Assembly (NCBI GenBank): GCA_029933895.1
Contig: JAOZNG010000002.1
Coordinates: forward strand, 3,576 to 15,141
DNA length: 11,566 nucleotides
Direction: 5' to 3'
DNA from: an archaeon
GTDB taxonomy: Archaea > Altiarchaeota > Altiarchaeia > IMC4 > QMZM01
In this document: positions 1 through 6,915 of the stretch, piece after piece
Position numbering within the stretch: position 1 is the stretch's first letter
How the letters are laid out: the number at the start of each line of letters is the position of its first letter
Translations under genes and position numbers: made by a program
Notes under the pieces: model-generated
Databases searched by the model: none
Seen by the model: only the letters and a program-made list of their open reading frames with translations
What the model was told of the DNA's origin: nothing

Positions 1-120
1 TAATTTCTTCTGCAGTTTGGATTCAATTGCCCTTTGATTCACATCATACATAACATGATAAAATGGACACATAGCAATCATGGAATCCACCCCGGCGCCC
101 TTTTGGTATATGGGACATGA
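1..120 (-). pseudogene. C-terminal fragment of an HdrB-like (cysteine-rich CCG domain) protein, cut by the window edge
   Basis: On the minus strand the frame from about 120 down to 1 reads KGAGVDSMIAMCPFYHV, then MYDVNQRAIESKL. This matches the last part of the CCG domain in HdrB-type heterodisulfide reductase subunits, where an A-G-A-D segment leads into C-P-F-C-H and a D/E-x-x-Q segment. The family uses its last CXXC to bind a non-cubane iron-sulfur cluster. Here the second cysteine is a tyrosine (CPFY). The residues upstream in the same frame (positions about 120-309) do not resemble HdrB, lack its CCGAGGG-type motif, and have no convincing start. I therefore read this as a decayed or truncated copy downstream of thiL. 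It could also be a short divergent gene continuing beyond position 1. The HdrB-type assignment is from motif recognition only. Confidence 0.5.
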
Positions 121-309
121 ATTCCTGGGAAATTTGAATGTTACATTTTTGGTTTCAGTGTAAATAAGCACGAGATAAGTTTGTATGAGGTTTCCGGTAA
201 ACAGGAGTCTTGGATTGTTAAACGGTGCTTGCAGGGAGCGGGTGTTGTTTTTATCTGCCAGCAATGCATATCCTGGGGGGGTGTAACATAGTTCATGGAG
301 TGATGTCTG

Positions 310-1260
310 TTACGTTTTTTGAGGACATGACCTGAAGTGTTCATATCCCTGTTTCTTTATCTTGAACTCCTCCCCTGAATCCACGGCAACAATATCTTCA
401 CCACATGTTATCTCTCCTATCACATACACGGGCAACTCACTGGATATTACCTTAATCTCCTCCCGTTTGAAGGTGAAGAGGAGCTCGTAGTCTCCCTCCC
501 CGTAGAGGGCGTGTTCAACAGAATCCAGGTCGTATTCGGTTGCTAGGATATCAGCTTCTTCCGCCACAGGCAGCTTCTCTATGTCTATCCTGGCCCCTGC
601 TCCACTGTTCACTGCAACATCTCTCAAGCTCGTAGCCAGACCGTCGCTGATGTCGGTCATCGCGTTAACGTGGTGGTTGAGGAAGAGACCTTCACCAATC
701 CTGGGTTCTGGCTGAAGGGCCTTCAGGAATACGGGATTACCAAGTTCACTAGGGGATATGTCCCTCTCCAGAAGGAGCTTTGTCCCTATGCTTGCGCTGC
801 CTAGGTTTCCTGTCACAGCTATCAGATCTCCCTCTCTGGCACTGGATCGCAGGACAGGGTTCTTTGTTTCCCCCATCACTGTGCCGGAGAGGGTTAGTTT
901 AGGCATCCAGTTAGTGTCGCCGCCAGCATATTTCGTTTTGAATCTATCGCACTGGTCATGCACGCCCTTGATAAATGCCTTAAAGTCTCTGTAGTCCATA
1001 TCAGGGCTGCCATAACCCAAGAGAAAAGCTAGGGGTTTAGCTCCCATAGCAGCTATGTCGCTCAGGTTTACTGTAACAATCAACCGACCCTTCTGCTCCC
1101 AGCTCATCTGAGGCAGTATGTGTGTATCCTCGTAGACCATATCCGTGGACAGAACAAGATATTTGTCCCCTGACCTGATGTATGCTGCGTCATCTCCTAT
1201 GTCCAGAGACATGCTTAACTCTTTGATGATCTCTTTCTCGCCAAAGTCGCTCAGTCTCAT
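310..1260 (-). CDS. thiL: Thiamine-monophosphate kinase
   Basis: A 316-residue protein of the usual ThiL length. ThiL phosphorylates thiamine monophosphate to thiamine diphosphate, the active cofactor, in the cytoplasm. It belongs to the PurM/AIR-synthase-like ATP-binding family. Visible family motifs are IGDDAA (21-26), STDM (38-41), VNLSDIAAMGAKP (64-76), AGGDT (112-116) and TDISDGL (202-208). These acidic motifs bind Mg-ATP and substrate. GEGDYELLF (254-262) is the C-terminal-domain signature. The start is ATG at 1260, with no better upstream choice before the short AT-rich gap that separates it from divergent sepS. No other thiamine gene is visible. The reading frame happens to stay open for about 100 codons after the TAA stop. 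Confidence 0.95.
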   Translation of the reverse strand: MRLSDFGEKEIIKELSMSLDIGDDAAYIRSGDKYLVLSTDMVYEDTHILPQMSWEQKGRLIVTVNLSDIAAMGAKPLAFLLGYGSPDMDYRDFKAFIKGVHDQCDRFKTKYAGGDTNWMPKLTLSGTVMGETKNPVLRSSAREGDLIAVTGNLGSASIGTKLLLERDISPSELGNPVFLKALQPEPRIGEGLFLNHHVNAMTDISDGLATSLRDVAVNSGAGARIDIEKLPVAEEADILATEYDLDSVEHALYGEGDYELLFTFKREEIKVISSELPVYVIGEITCGEDIVAVDSGEEFKIKKQGYEHFRSCPQKT

Positions 1261-1319
1261 TTTTGTTTACCTTACCTTCTCTTTATCTATTGGTTACTAT
1301 ATTATATTACGCTGAAAAA
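1261..1319. promoter_or_regulatory. Divergent promoter region between thiL and sepS
   Basis: This 59-bp gap separates two divergent starts. It holds TTTATCTA near 1282-1289 and a nearly palindromic AT-rich stretch, CTATATTATATTA (1297-1309), readable as a TATA-like element in either direction. The spacing suggests short or absent leaders for both genes. No clear Shine-Dalgarno sequence precedes either ATG. The exact transcription starts cannot be fixed from sequence. Confidence 0.5.
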
Positions 1320-2783
1320 ATGAAGGACGGTATAACGAGGGGGAAACCACATCCCCTGCAGGAGTTAATCCAGGAGGTAAGGGAGATATTCCTGGAGGCT
1401 GGATTTGATGAAGTAGAAAACCAGCTTTTCATCACGGAGGATGACGTCTATAAACAGTACGGCTCTGAGGCTCCCGTGGTCCTTGATAGATGCTATTACC
1501 TGGCTGGGTTGCCGAGGCCTGATATCGGCTTAAGCCATGAGATGGTAGGGGCTGTCAAGGAGGTGGATAGCGGCATAGATATAGCCAAGCTGAAGAGGAT
1601 ATTCAGGTCCTACAGGGAGGGGTTGATTGAGGGAGACAATCTGGTTGAGGAGATGATGCAGAAGCTTGGCATCAATGAAAAACACGCTGTTGAACTTATT
1701 GAGTTGTTTCCCGCCTTCAGGGAAATCAAGGCCGAGGCAGGTAAGATGACGCTGAGGTCTCATATGACCGCGGCATGGTATCTTACCCTTGAAGCTTTCA
1801 AGGAAAGCCGCGAACTGCCCTGGCAGCTCTTCTCCATCGGTCTAAGATTCAGGAGAGAGCAGAGGGTAGATGCCACACACCTGAGAGCTCACTACGGGGC
1901 ATCATGTGTTCTCGTGGATGAGGACCTATCTTTTGAGGAGAGCATACAACTCTCGAAGGAGATACTGGAACAGCTGGGCTTCAAGAGACTGGAGTTTGTG
2001 AAAAAAAAGGCCACCTCTAACTACTACGAAAGTGATACTGAATATGAGATATTCTCGGGGGGCATAGAGATAGCGGACTGCGGTATCTATTCTGTTGAGT
2101 CGCTTGGAAACTACAACATCAGGTTTCCTGTTTTTAATATGGGTTTCGGGCTGGAGAGAATCCTTATGCTAAGAATGAATGTGGATGATATTAGGGAGAT
2201 AATCTATCCCCAGTTTTATGGAGAGGTTGATTTCAGCGATAAGGAGATTGCTGAGAGAATTAGTATTAAGTCAAGGCCTGAAACCGATTCGGGGAGGGAG
2301 TTGGTTGATGGGATTGTGGATGTGGCTAGAAAGAATGGTGATGCCAAGTCGCCATGTAGGTTTCATGTGTGGGGGGGTGTTCTTGGAGGTGAGGCACTAG
2401 ATGTTTACATCGTTGAGAGGGAGGAGGGTAAGAATCTTTTGGGTCCCGCTGCCTTGAACGAGGTTTATGTGCATGAGGGCAGCATATATGGGATACCAGA
2501 TAATGTTAAAAAACTTGATAATAAACTTGCAGAGATTAAAGAAAAGGGAACAGCTACAGGGATAACCTACCTGGAAGCAATAGCAAACCTCTTTGCATAC
2601 AGAATAGAAAAGAAAAAACAGAAACCCCTCCACATTGGAATGGTCAAGAGCCCATCACATGTAAACATTGAGATAGATAAAACCCTGAGGAGATACATAA
2701 CCTCCAACAACAAGAAAATCTCACTCAAAGGACCTGTTTTCATATCAATTGAATTAAAAAAAAAAGGTGGGATAGATGACTGA
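1320..2783 (+). CDS. sepS: O-phosphoseryl-tRNA(Cys) synthetase (SepRS)
   Basis: A class II aminoacyl-tRNA synthetase that attaches phosphoserine to tRNA-Cys; SepCysS then converts the product to Cys-tRNA. From ATG 1320 it has 487 residues. TLRSHMTAAW (144-153), motif 2 around FRREQ (177-181) and motif 3 FNMGFGLERI (272-281) form the catalytic core. The N-terminal part RGKPHPL plus the LDRCYYLAGLPRPDIG segment is typical of SepRS. The C-terminal anticodon-binding part retains V-E-R-E-E (glutamates 366 and 368), matching the glutamate pair that reads the Cys anticodon in the Archaeoglobus enzyme. Compared from memory with that enzyme, it lacks about 40 N-terminal residues before GKxHPL and an insertion of about 17 residues before IEIADCG. 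Two phosphate-contacting positions look changed (Gly193 for Ser231, Asp253 for Thr305). A TTG at 1263 would add 19 residues but would place the promoter inside the gene. Confidence 0.93.
   Translation: MKDGITRGKPHPLQELIQEVREIFLEAGFDEVENQLFITEDDVYKQYGSEAPVVLDRCYYLAGLPRPDIGLSHEMVGAVKEVDSGIDIAKLKRIFRSYREGLIEGDNLVEEMMQKLGINEKHAVELIELFPAFREIKAEAGKMTLRSHMTAAWYLTLEAFKESRELPWQLFSIGLRFRREQRVDATHLRAHYGASCVLVDEDLSFEESIQLSKEILEQLGFKRLEFVKKKATSNYYESDTEYEIFSGGIEIADCGIYSVESLGNYNIRFPVFNMGFGLERILMLRMNVDDIREIIYPQFYGEVDFSDKEIAERISIKSRPETDSGRELVDGIVDVARKNGDAKSPCRFHVWGGVLGGEALDVYIVEREEGKNLLGPAALNEVYVHEGSIYGIPDNVKKLDNKLAEIKEKGTATGITYLEAIANLFAYRIEKKKQKPLHIGMVKSPSHVNIEIDKTLRRYITSNNKKISLKGPVFISIELKKKGGIDD
2766..2770 (+). 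promoter_or_regulatory. Ribosome binding site for the ORF at 2776
   Basis: GGTGG lies inside the last codons of sepS, 5 nt before the ATG at 2776. This fits archaeal Shine-Dalgarno pairing and supports translational coupling of the downstream small ORF. Confidence 0.5.
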
Positions 2784-2934
2784 GACAGGAGAAAAAATTA
2801 GAATTGAGAAGATACGGGAAATTCAAGAGAATGAAGGTACAGTAAACATTAGATCTAACGGTGTTTATGCTGGATGTCCGTTCCCCCAGATAACCCTGGA
2901 AAACTTGTGGAAACATACCCTAAAAAGAATATGA
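2776..2934 (+). CDS. Small protein of unknown function (52 aa), coupled to sepS
   Basis: An ATG at 2776 overlaps the sepS TGA by 8 nt (ATGACTGA). It opens a 52-codon frame ending at TGA 2932-2934. The N-terminal half is charged and probably helical (EKIRIEKIREIQENEG). The second half reads SNGVYAGCPFPQITLENLW and contains one cysteine in a G-C-P-F-P context. I do not recognise the family. The ribosome site, the overlap and the biased amino-acid composition suggest a real product made with SepRS. The abrupt end shortly after the C-P motif, and the structured DNA that follows, leave open that it is the 5' stub of a longer gene that was interrupted. No transmembrane segment is visible. Confidence 0.5.
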   Translation: MTETGEKIRIEKIREIQENEGTVNIRSNGVYAGCPFPQITLENLWKHTLKRI

Positions 2935-2981
2935 AAGGGATTCAGAGAGTTGAATCAGTACAGCAGTAAAAAATCAACAAC

Positions 2982-3058
2982 CACACCCTAAAGGGTGTGA
3001 TACGTGAGCAGGATCATAGCTCTTGCTACGTGCAGATTCAGCGAAACTGAATCCTGCA
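2982..3058 (+). other. Cluster of three strong hairpins in gene-free DNA
   Basis: No convincing gene lies between 2935 and 3172. Three hairpins follow each other closely. (1) CACACCC (2982-2988) pairs with GGGTGTG (2993-2999) around TAAA. (2) ACGT plus AGCAGGA (3002-3005, 3007-3013) pairs with TCTTGCT plus ACGT (3021-3031), with G3006 bulged. (3) TGCAGATTCAG (3031-3041) pairs with CTGAATCCTGCA (3047-3058), with one bulged C and loop CGAAA. The second and third abut at 3031. Their density looks like a structured RNA or the end of a mobile element (IS200/IS605 ends carry such palindromes). There is no T-run, so these are not simple terminators. Confidence 0.55.
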
Positions 3059-3063
3059 TGAAC

Positions 3064-3173
3064 TTACAAACACGCTAAAACGTCGAAAACAAAAGGAGGT
3101 GTAAACGCAAGGTAAGGAACATTACGCAATTCCTCTGCGACCTAAAGATCGCAGTATCCTTGCGTGTTTGTAA
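3064..3173 (+). promoter_or_regulatory. Structured leader of the DNA ligase gene with alternative folds
   Basis: ACGCAAGG (3105-3112) pairs with CCTTGCGT (3158-3165), enclosing two hairpins: AGGAA/TTCCT (3115-3119 with 3130-3134) and CTGCGA/TCGCAG (3135-3140 with 3149-3154). This is a tidy three-way junction between the ribosome site at 3095 and the ATG at 3173. A competing 12-bp perfect helix joins TTACAAACACGC (3064-3075) to GCGTGTTTGTAA (3162-3173). It shares 3162-3165 with the first fold and ends on the first base of the ATG. The pairings are read directly; a regulatory role is inferred. Confidence 0.5.
3095..3101 (+). promoter_or_regulatory. Strong Shine-Dalgarno sequence far from any start codon
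   Basis: GGAGGTG is an excellent match to the archaeal 16S rRNA 3' end, but no start codon lies at normal spacing. The ligase ATG is 71 nt downstream. If the intervening helix (3105-3165) folds, about 10 unpaired nt remain between this site and the ATG, which is close to normal spacing. Confidence 0.45.
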
Positions 3174-4834
3174 TGAGATTCTCCCTTATGGCCGAACTCT
3201 TTCAGAAGCTGGAGAAAACAAACGGCAGGCTGGAGAAGATCTCGATAATATCCGACTTCATCTCCGACACACCTGTTGATTTGATACCCACAGTGCTCCT
3301 GTTTCTTAGAGGTAGGGTTTTCCCCCTCTGGAGTGAGAAAGAACTTGGGATAGGGGATAAACTGATGATTAAAGCCCTGTCCAATATTACAGGAGCTTCT
3401 GAGATACAGGTAGAGGATAAGATTAGAGAGAAAGGTGATATCGGTTTCGCAGCCGAGGAGCTTCTGGTAAATAAGACCCAGACCACGCTTTTCACAGAAG
3501 AACTAACTGTTGAGAAAGTACATTCCAACCTAACAAAGCTTGCTGAGCTTTCTGGTATAAAATCCCAGGAAAGGAAAATGGGCTACATCAGCGAACTCCT
3601 GTCCATGACAGAACCATTGGAGAGCAGGTACGTGGTACGGCTGGTGCTTGAGGAGTTAAGGCTGGGCGTGGGTGAAGGCACCGTCAGAGAGGCAATAGCC
3701 TCTGTTTTCAACGTTGATGCCTCACTGCTGGAGAGGGCTCGTTCACTTAGATGCGACCTAGGTGAGGTAGCGAAAATAGCACGCCTAGAGGGAGATGACG
3801 GTCTCAGGAGGGTTTCCATGGAGCCGGGGAGACCTATTGAAGTAATGTTAGCCCAGAAGGCTGAGAGCATCGAGGAGGTTCTGGGAAAAATCACCCCCGC
3901 AGCTTTTGAGATTAAATATGATGGTGCTAGGCTGCAGATACACAAAAAAGGAGGTGATATTGAGTTGTTTACCAGAAGACTGGAGAGGGTTACCAAACAA
4001 TTCCCTGAGATTGTTTCAGCAGCAAGAGATAACATAAAGGCTTCAACAGCTATCGTTGAAGGAGAGCTTGTTGCTGTTCACTCCAAGAGAGACAGGAACC
4101 CGAGACCGTTTCAGGACCTGTCAAAGAGGATTAAGAGGAAATACAGAATAAAGGAGCTTGTGGAGCGGATACCTGTTGAAGTCAACCTCTTTGATATTGT
4201 CTTTCATGAAGAAAGGAATTTGATGGATGAAAGATTTGGTGATAGACGAGAGCTTCTGGAAAAAATAATTAACAAAACCGATAGTTTCCGGCTTTCGGAG
4301 TACCTGGTAACCAGCAATCTGAAGGAAGCGGGTGAGTTCTACCAGAAGGCGATAAAAATGGGGCACGAAGGTGTTATGGTGAAAAACCCGGGAGCGCCTT
4401 ATCAACCCGGCTCTAGGGTGGGATACATGTATAAAATAAAACAGGTTATGGAAACACTTGATTTAGCTGTGGTTGGAGCAACCTGGGGAGAGGGCAGGAG
4501 AGCTCACTGGATGAGTTCATTTCTTCTGGCTTTAAGGGACGAGGATACAGGAGAGTTCTTGACTGTGGGCAGGATGGCTACCGGATTAACAGACGAGCAG
4601 TTCAGGGAGGTTACATCATTACTTAAACCATTGATTGTTGTTGAGTCGGGAAAGGAAATCGAGATTAAACCCGCGATTGTGTTGGAAGTGGCTTACGATG
4701 AAATCCAGAAATCGCCGACATATGAATCCGGTTACGCCCTGAGGTTCCCTCGTCTGGTCAGGATTAGATATGATAAGGGGGTGAAGGATGTGAACACTCT
4801 TGATAGATTGAAGGCTTTACTTACATCCAATTAA
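3173..4834 (+). CDS. lig: ATP-dependent DNA ligase (archaeal LigB type)
   Basis: A 553-residue protein (from ATG 3173) of the usual archaeal ligase length of about 560. It seals nicks in replication and repair through a lysyl-AMP intermediate. The N-terminal DNA-binding domain (about 1-210) begins MRFSLMAELFQKLEKT, as family members do. The nucleotidyltransferase domain has EIKYDG with the AMP-accepting lysine at 248, VEGELVAV (295-302) and EGVMVKN (399-405). The OB-fold domain starts near YMYKIKQ and ends with FPRLVRIRYDKG. A GTG at 3164 or an ATG at 3188 are alternative starts; 3173 best matches family N-termini. It is preceded by an unusual structured leader and followed by an independently promoted gene. 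Confidence 0.95.
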   Translation: MRFSLMAELFQKLEKTNGRLEKISIISDFISDTPVDLIPTVLLFLRGRVFPLWSEKELGIGDKLMIKALSNITGASEIQVEDKIREKGDIGFAAEELLVNKTQTTLFTEELTVEKVHSNLTKLAELSGIKSQERKMGYISELLSMTEPLESRYVVRLVLEELRLGVGEGTVREAIASVFNVDASLLERARSLRCDLGEVAKIARLEGDDGLRRVSMEPGRPIEVMLAQKAESIEEVLGKITPAAFEIKYDGARLQIHKKGGDIELFTRRLERVTKQFPEIVSAARDNIKASTAIVEGELVAVHSKRDRNPRPFQDLSKRIKRKYRIKELVERIPVEVNLFDIVFHEERNLMDERFGDRRELLEKIINKTDSFRLSEYLVTSNLKEAGEFYQKAIKMGHEGVMVKNPGAPYQPGSRVGYMYKIKQVMETLDLAVVGATWGEGRRAHWMSSFLLALRDEDTGEFLTVGRMATGLTDEQFREVTSLLKPLIVVESGKEIEIKPAIVLEVAYDEIQKSPTYESGYALRFPRLVRIRYDKGVKDVNTLDRLKALLTSN

Positions 4835-4838
4835 CCAT

Positions 4839-4876
4839 TTTTATATTTATTATATAATATATTAACATATTTTTCT
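4839..4876 (+). promoter_or_regulatory. AT-rich promoter of the barrel/coiled-coil gene
   Basis: Nearly pure AT sequence contains TATTATATAATATATTA (about 4848-4864). Its centre is some 25-30 bp before the GTG (4877) and ATG (4883), the TATA spacing expected for a leaderless archaeal transcript. The T-rich start of the region, just after the ligase stop, may also end ligase transcription. Confidence 0.55.
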
Positions 4877-4882
4877 GTGAAA

Positions 4883-6871
4883 ATGAAGCCGGTTATCCAG
4901 TTATCCATTGACAATGAAAACCTCGAAACAGCTATAGAGGCACTGGAGGAAACACAGGACCAGGGAATAACCTGGATTGAGATAGACTCTGAGTTAATAG
5001 AAACAGACGGCTCTGATAGCATCCGGAGATTCAGGCAGAGATTCCCTGAGAAAAAAATCGTTGTCAATATGAAAAGACTGTATTTCATGGACGACATAGA
5101 AGATACCGTGAAAGCTGGTGCAGACATAATATCCCTCCCCGAGATAAAAAACAATAAAATTCTGGAGGAACACATCGAGAACATCAAGGGAAAAAATATT
5201 GAAGTGATGGCTAATCTGGACTGGATTTCCCCCATCGAAGAGAAATCCAGGATACTGGAAGCTATGGGGGTGGATTATATCATGATAAACATCCCGGACG
5301 AAAGGATCAGGCACGATACCGAACTAATAGAAAAAATAAAGAAGATCTCTAGTTCAATCAAGACACCAATAGGTATAGGGAGAAACATTAGTCCAGAAAG
5401 CATCGGCTATGCATTGAGTTCAGGAGCGAAGATACTTGTCATAAGCAGAGTCATGAAGGACATGAATAAATGGTTGTTAAAAGATAAAATGGAACCAAGA
5501 ATAACAGGTGAACGTGGAGATGATGAGAACATTGACGACTACTTCGAGTTAGGTATTATTGAAACCGACCTAGAGAACATAAAAAAGAAATTCAGGGAAC
5601 TGGGAAAGCAGAGAGAAGAAGAGAAGAAGAGAATCGAATCCCTGGAAAAAAAGATGAAGGAACTGAATGAAATAAAAAAGAAGTATTCAGCCCTTAAAAA
5701 AGAGTTAGGTCAGATACAGAAGGAATACGAAAAAGAGAAAGAAGAGCTTGAGTCGGAGAAAAAAACCATGAGGGAGAGAATCGATGACCTAGAGAAGCTC
5801 AGAGACATCGAAAAGGAAGAGATTAAAAGGGAACGGGAAAAAATCAAGGAAGAATTCAGGAGCCTTAATGAGGAGTGGAGCAAGCTCAGAGACAAAGAAA
5901 AACTGTGGAACGAGAAACAAAAAAACAGGGAGGAGGACTTCCGCAGGAGGCAGGAGGAGATCTGGGAGGAATGGGAAGACCAGCAAAGGAAGAGACTCAG
6001 GGAGTACTCTCTAGCCAGAGAATCCGACAGAGAGAGGATAGATAAGGAAATGCTGGAAATAAACAATAGATGGGATGAAATAAACGAGATAGTAAATCAA
6101 ATCAATAAGGAAAAGGCAAAGCTTTCCGAGGACAAAGAAAAAATCAGGAGGGAATGGAGCAATATAAAAAAGCAGATAGAGGAACTTAAGGTGGAAGGGG
6201 AAAGATTGGGGAAGATGAACCTGGATTTAGAGGAGAACAGGTCCGCAATCGTTGAGGAACTTGAGAGGAGGAATGTTCAGAGCATGACACATCTACCGAA
6301 GCTTGTTTCCAGAGTAAGCGATATCTATAAAGAGAAAGAGGAGGAGCTTAGAAAGCTGAAATCCCAGAGACTTCTAATAGACGAGAAACTGGACGTGATT
6401 GACCAGAAATGGAGGAAGATTGAGGAGCTAGAGAAAGAGAAGAGCAGAGACCAGAAATTAATTGACAGAAACAGGATGAGGGTTAGGAAAGAGCTTAGCA
6501 AGATTGAGAAAGACCTTCTACAGCTTAAGAAAGAACATGAAATCGATGCAAGCAAGGAACTGGTTAATGATTTAAAGAGGAGGGAGTCTGGTGATGATCC
6601 CGTTGTTGTAGAGAAAAAACCGGTTAGAGATGATGATATAGAGACAGAGAGCGGCATCAGGTACAGGGATACCATTAACTCCCTCATTAATCTAGTCAGT
6701 AAAGAGGGTGAAATAAAGCTGGAGGATGCAGCTAAAATACTTAACGTGGATAAGCATGTGGTCGAGAGATGGAGTAAACTGCTTGAAGAGAAGGATGTTA
6801 TTATTGTAGATAAAAGGTTGTTTGGGGGAACCATACTACGGGAGGGTATGGATATGCACAAGCTCACCTAG
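4883..6871 (+). CDS. Hexulose-phosphate-synthase-like TIM barrel fused to a long coiled coil and a C-terminal winged helix
   Basis: 662 residues from ATG 4883; GTG 4877 would add two. Residues 1-205 resemble 3-hexulose-6-phosphate synthase of the OMP decarboxylase superfamily: a start like MKPVIQLSID, WIEIDSELIETDG where HPS has an E-x-G-T-P-L-I-x-x-x-G motif, and GIGRNISPES then GAKILVISRVM in the phosphate-binding half. The superfamily D-x-K-x-x-D motif is N62-M-K64-R-L-Y67, so only the lysine survives. The HPS V-H-T-G histidine segment reads INIP. Residues about 225-565 are a highly charged coiled coil rich in E, K and R with several tryptophans (EEWSKL, IWEEWEDQ, REWSNI), with a break around 464-480. 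Residues about 590-655 look like a winged helix (a helix-rich EIKLEDAAKILNVDKHVVERW segment, then a hydrophobic wing). Probably a non-enzymatic ligand sensor or structural DNA-associated protein. No known full-length relative is recognised. Confidence 0.8.
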   Translation: MKPVIQLSIDNENLETAIEALEETQDQGITWIEIDSELIETDGSDSIRRFRQRFPEKKIVVNMKRLYFMDDIEDTVKAGADIISLPEIKNNKILEEHIENIKGKNIEVMANLDWISPIEEKSRILEAMGVDYIMINIPDERIRHDTELIEKIKKISSSIKTPIGIGRNISPESIGYALSSGAKILVISRVMKDMNKWLLKDKMEPRITGERGDDENIDDYFELGIIETDLENIKKKFRELGKQREEEKKRIESLEKKMKELNEIKKKYSALKKELGQIQKEYEKEKEELESEKKTMRERIDDLEKLRDIEKEEIKREREKIKEEFRSLNEEWSKLRDKEKLWNEKQKNREEDFRRRQEEIWEEWEDQQRKRLREYSLARESDRERIDKEMLEINNRWDEINEIVNQINKEKAKLSEDKEKIRREWSNIKKQIEELKVEGERLGKMNLDLEENRSAIVEELERRNVQSMTHLPKLVSRVSDIYKEKEEELRKLKSQRLLIDEKLDVIDQKWRKIEELEKEKSRDQKLIDRNRMRVRKELSKIEKDLLQLKKEHEIDASKELVNDLKRRESGDDPVVVEKKPVRDDDIETESGIRYRDTINSLINLVSKEGEIKLEDAAKILNVDKHVVERWSKLLEEKDVIIVDKRLFGGTILREGMDMHKLT

Positions 6872-6877
6872 TTTTTT
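6872..6877 (+). terminator. T-run after the barrel/coiled-coil gene
   Basis: Six T residues directly follow the TAG stop. Archaeal transcripts commonly end in such runs. The next gene is convergent and its stop lies 38 bp further on. Confidence 0.4.
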
Positions 6878-6915
6878 CCCTTCGTCTCTGCAGGTGCATA
6901 TCTCCAGAATCCATT

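Noticed and set aside
141..344. 67-residue minus-strand frame overlapping the end of thiL
   Set aside because: It overlaps thiL in another frame, has no ribosome site, and its composition is unlike a real protein.
1263..1319. TTG start extending SepRS by 19 residues
   Set aside because: The extension is hydrophobic, unlike SepRS N-termini, and would be encoded by the AT-rich promoter region.
2982..2999. Hairpin read as an intrinsic terminator for the sepS operon
   Set aside because: No T-run follows it, and archaea do not depend on hairpin terminators.
2935..3172. tRNA or C/D-box RNA gene in the structured region
   Set aside because: No cloverleaf with a T-arm GTTC motif, no CCA end, and no paired C and D boxes at suitable spacing.
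3583..4035. 150-residue open frame antisense to the ligase gene
   Set aside because: Serine-rich translation typical of an antisense shadow of a charged protein; the sense frame has clear ligase motifs.
6325..6867. 180-residue minus-strand frame (and others near 5710-6066) opposite the coiled coil
   Set aside because: Serine, leucine and phenylalanine runs are the direct complement of E/K-rich coiled-coil codons; no start signals.
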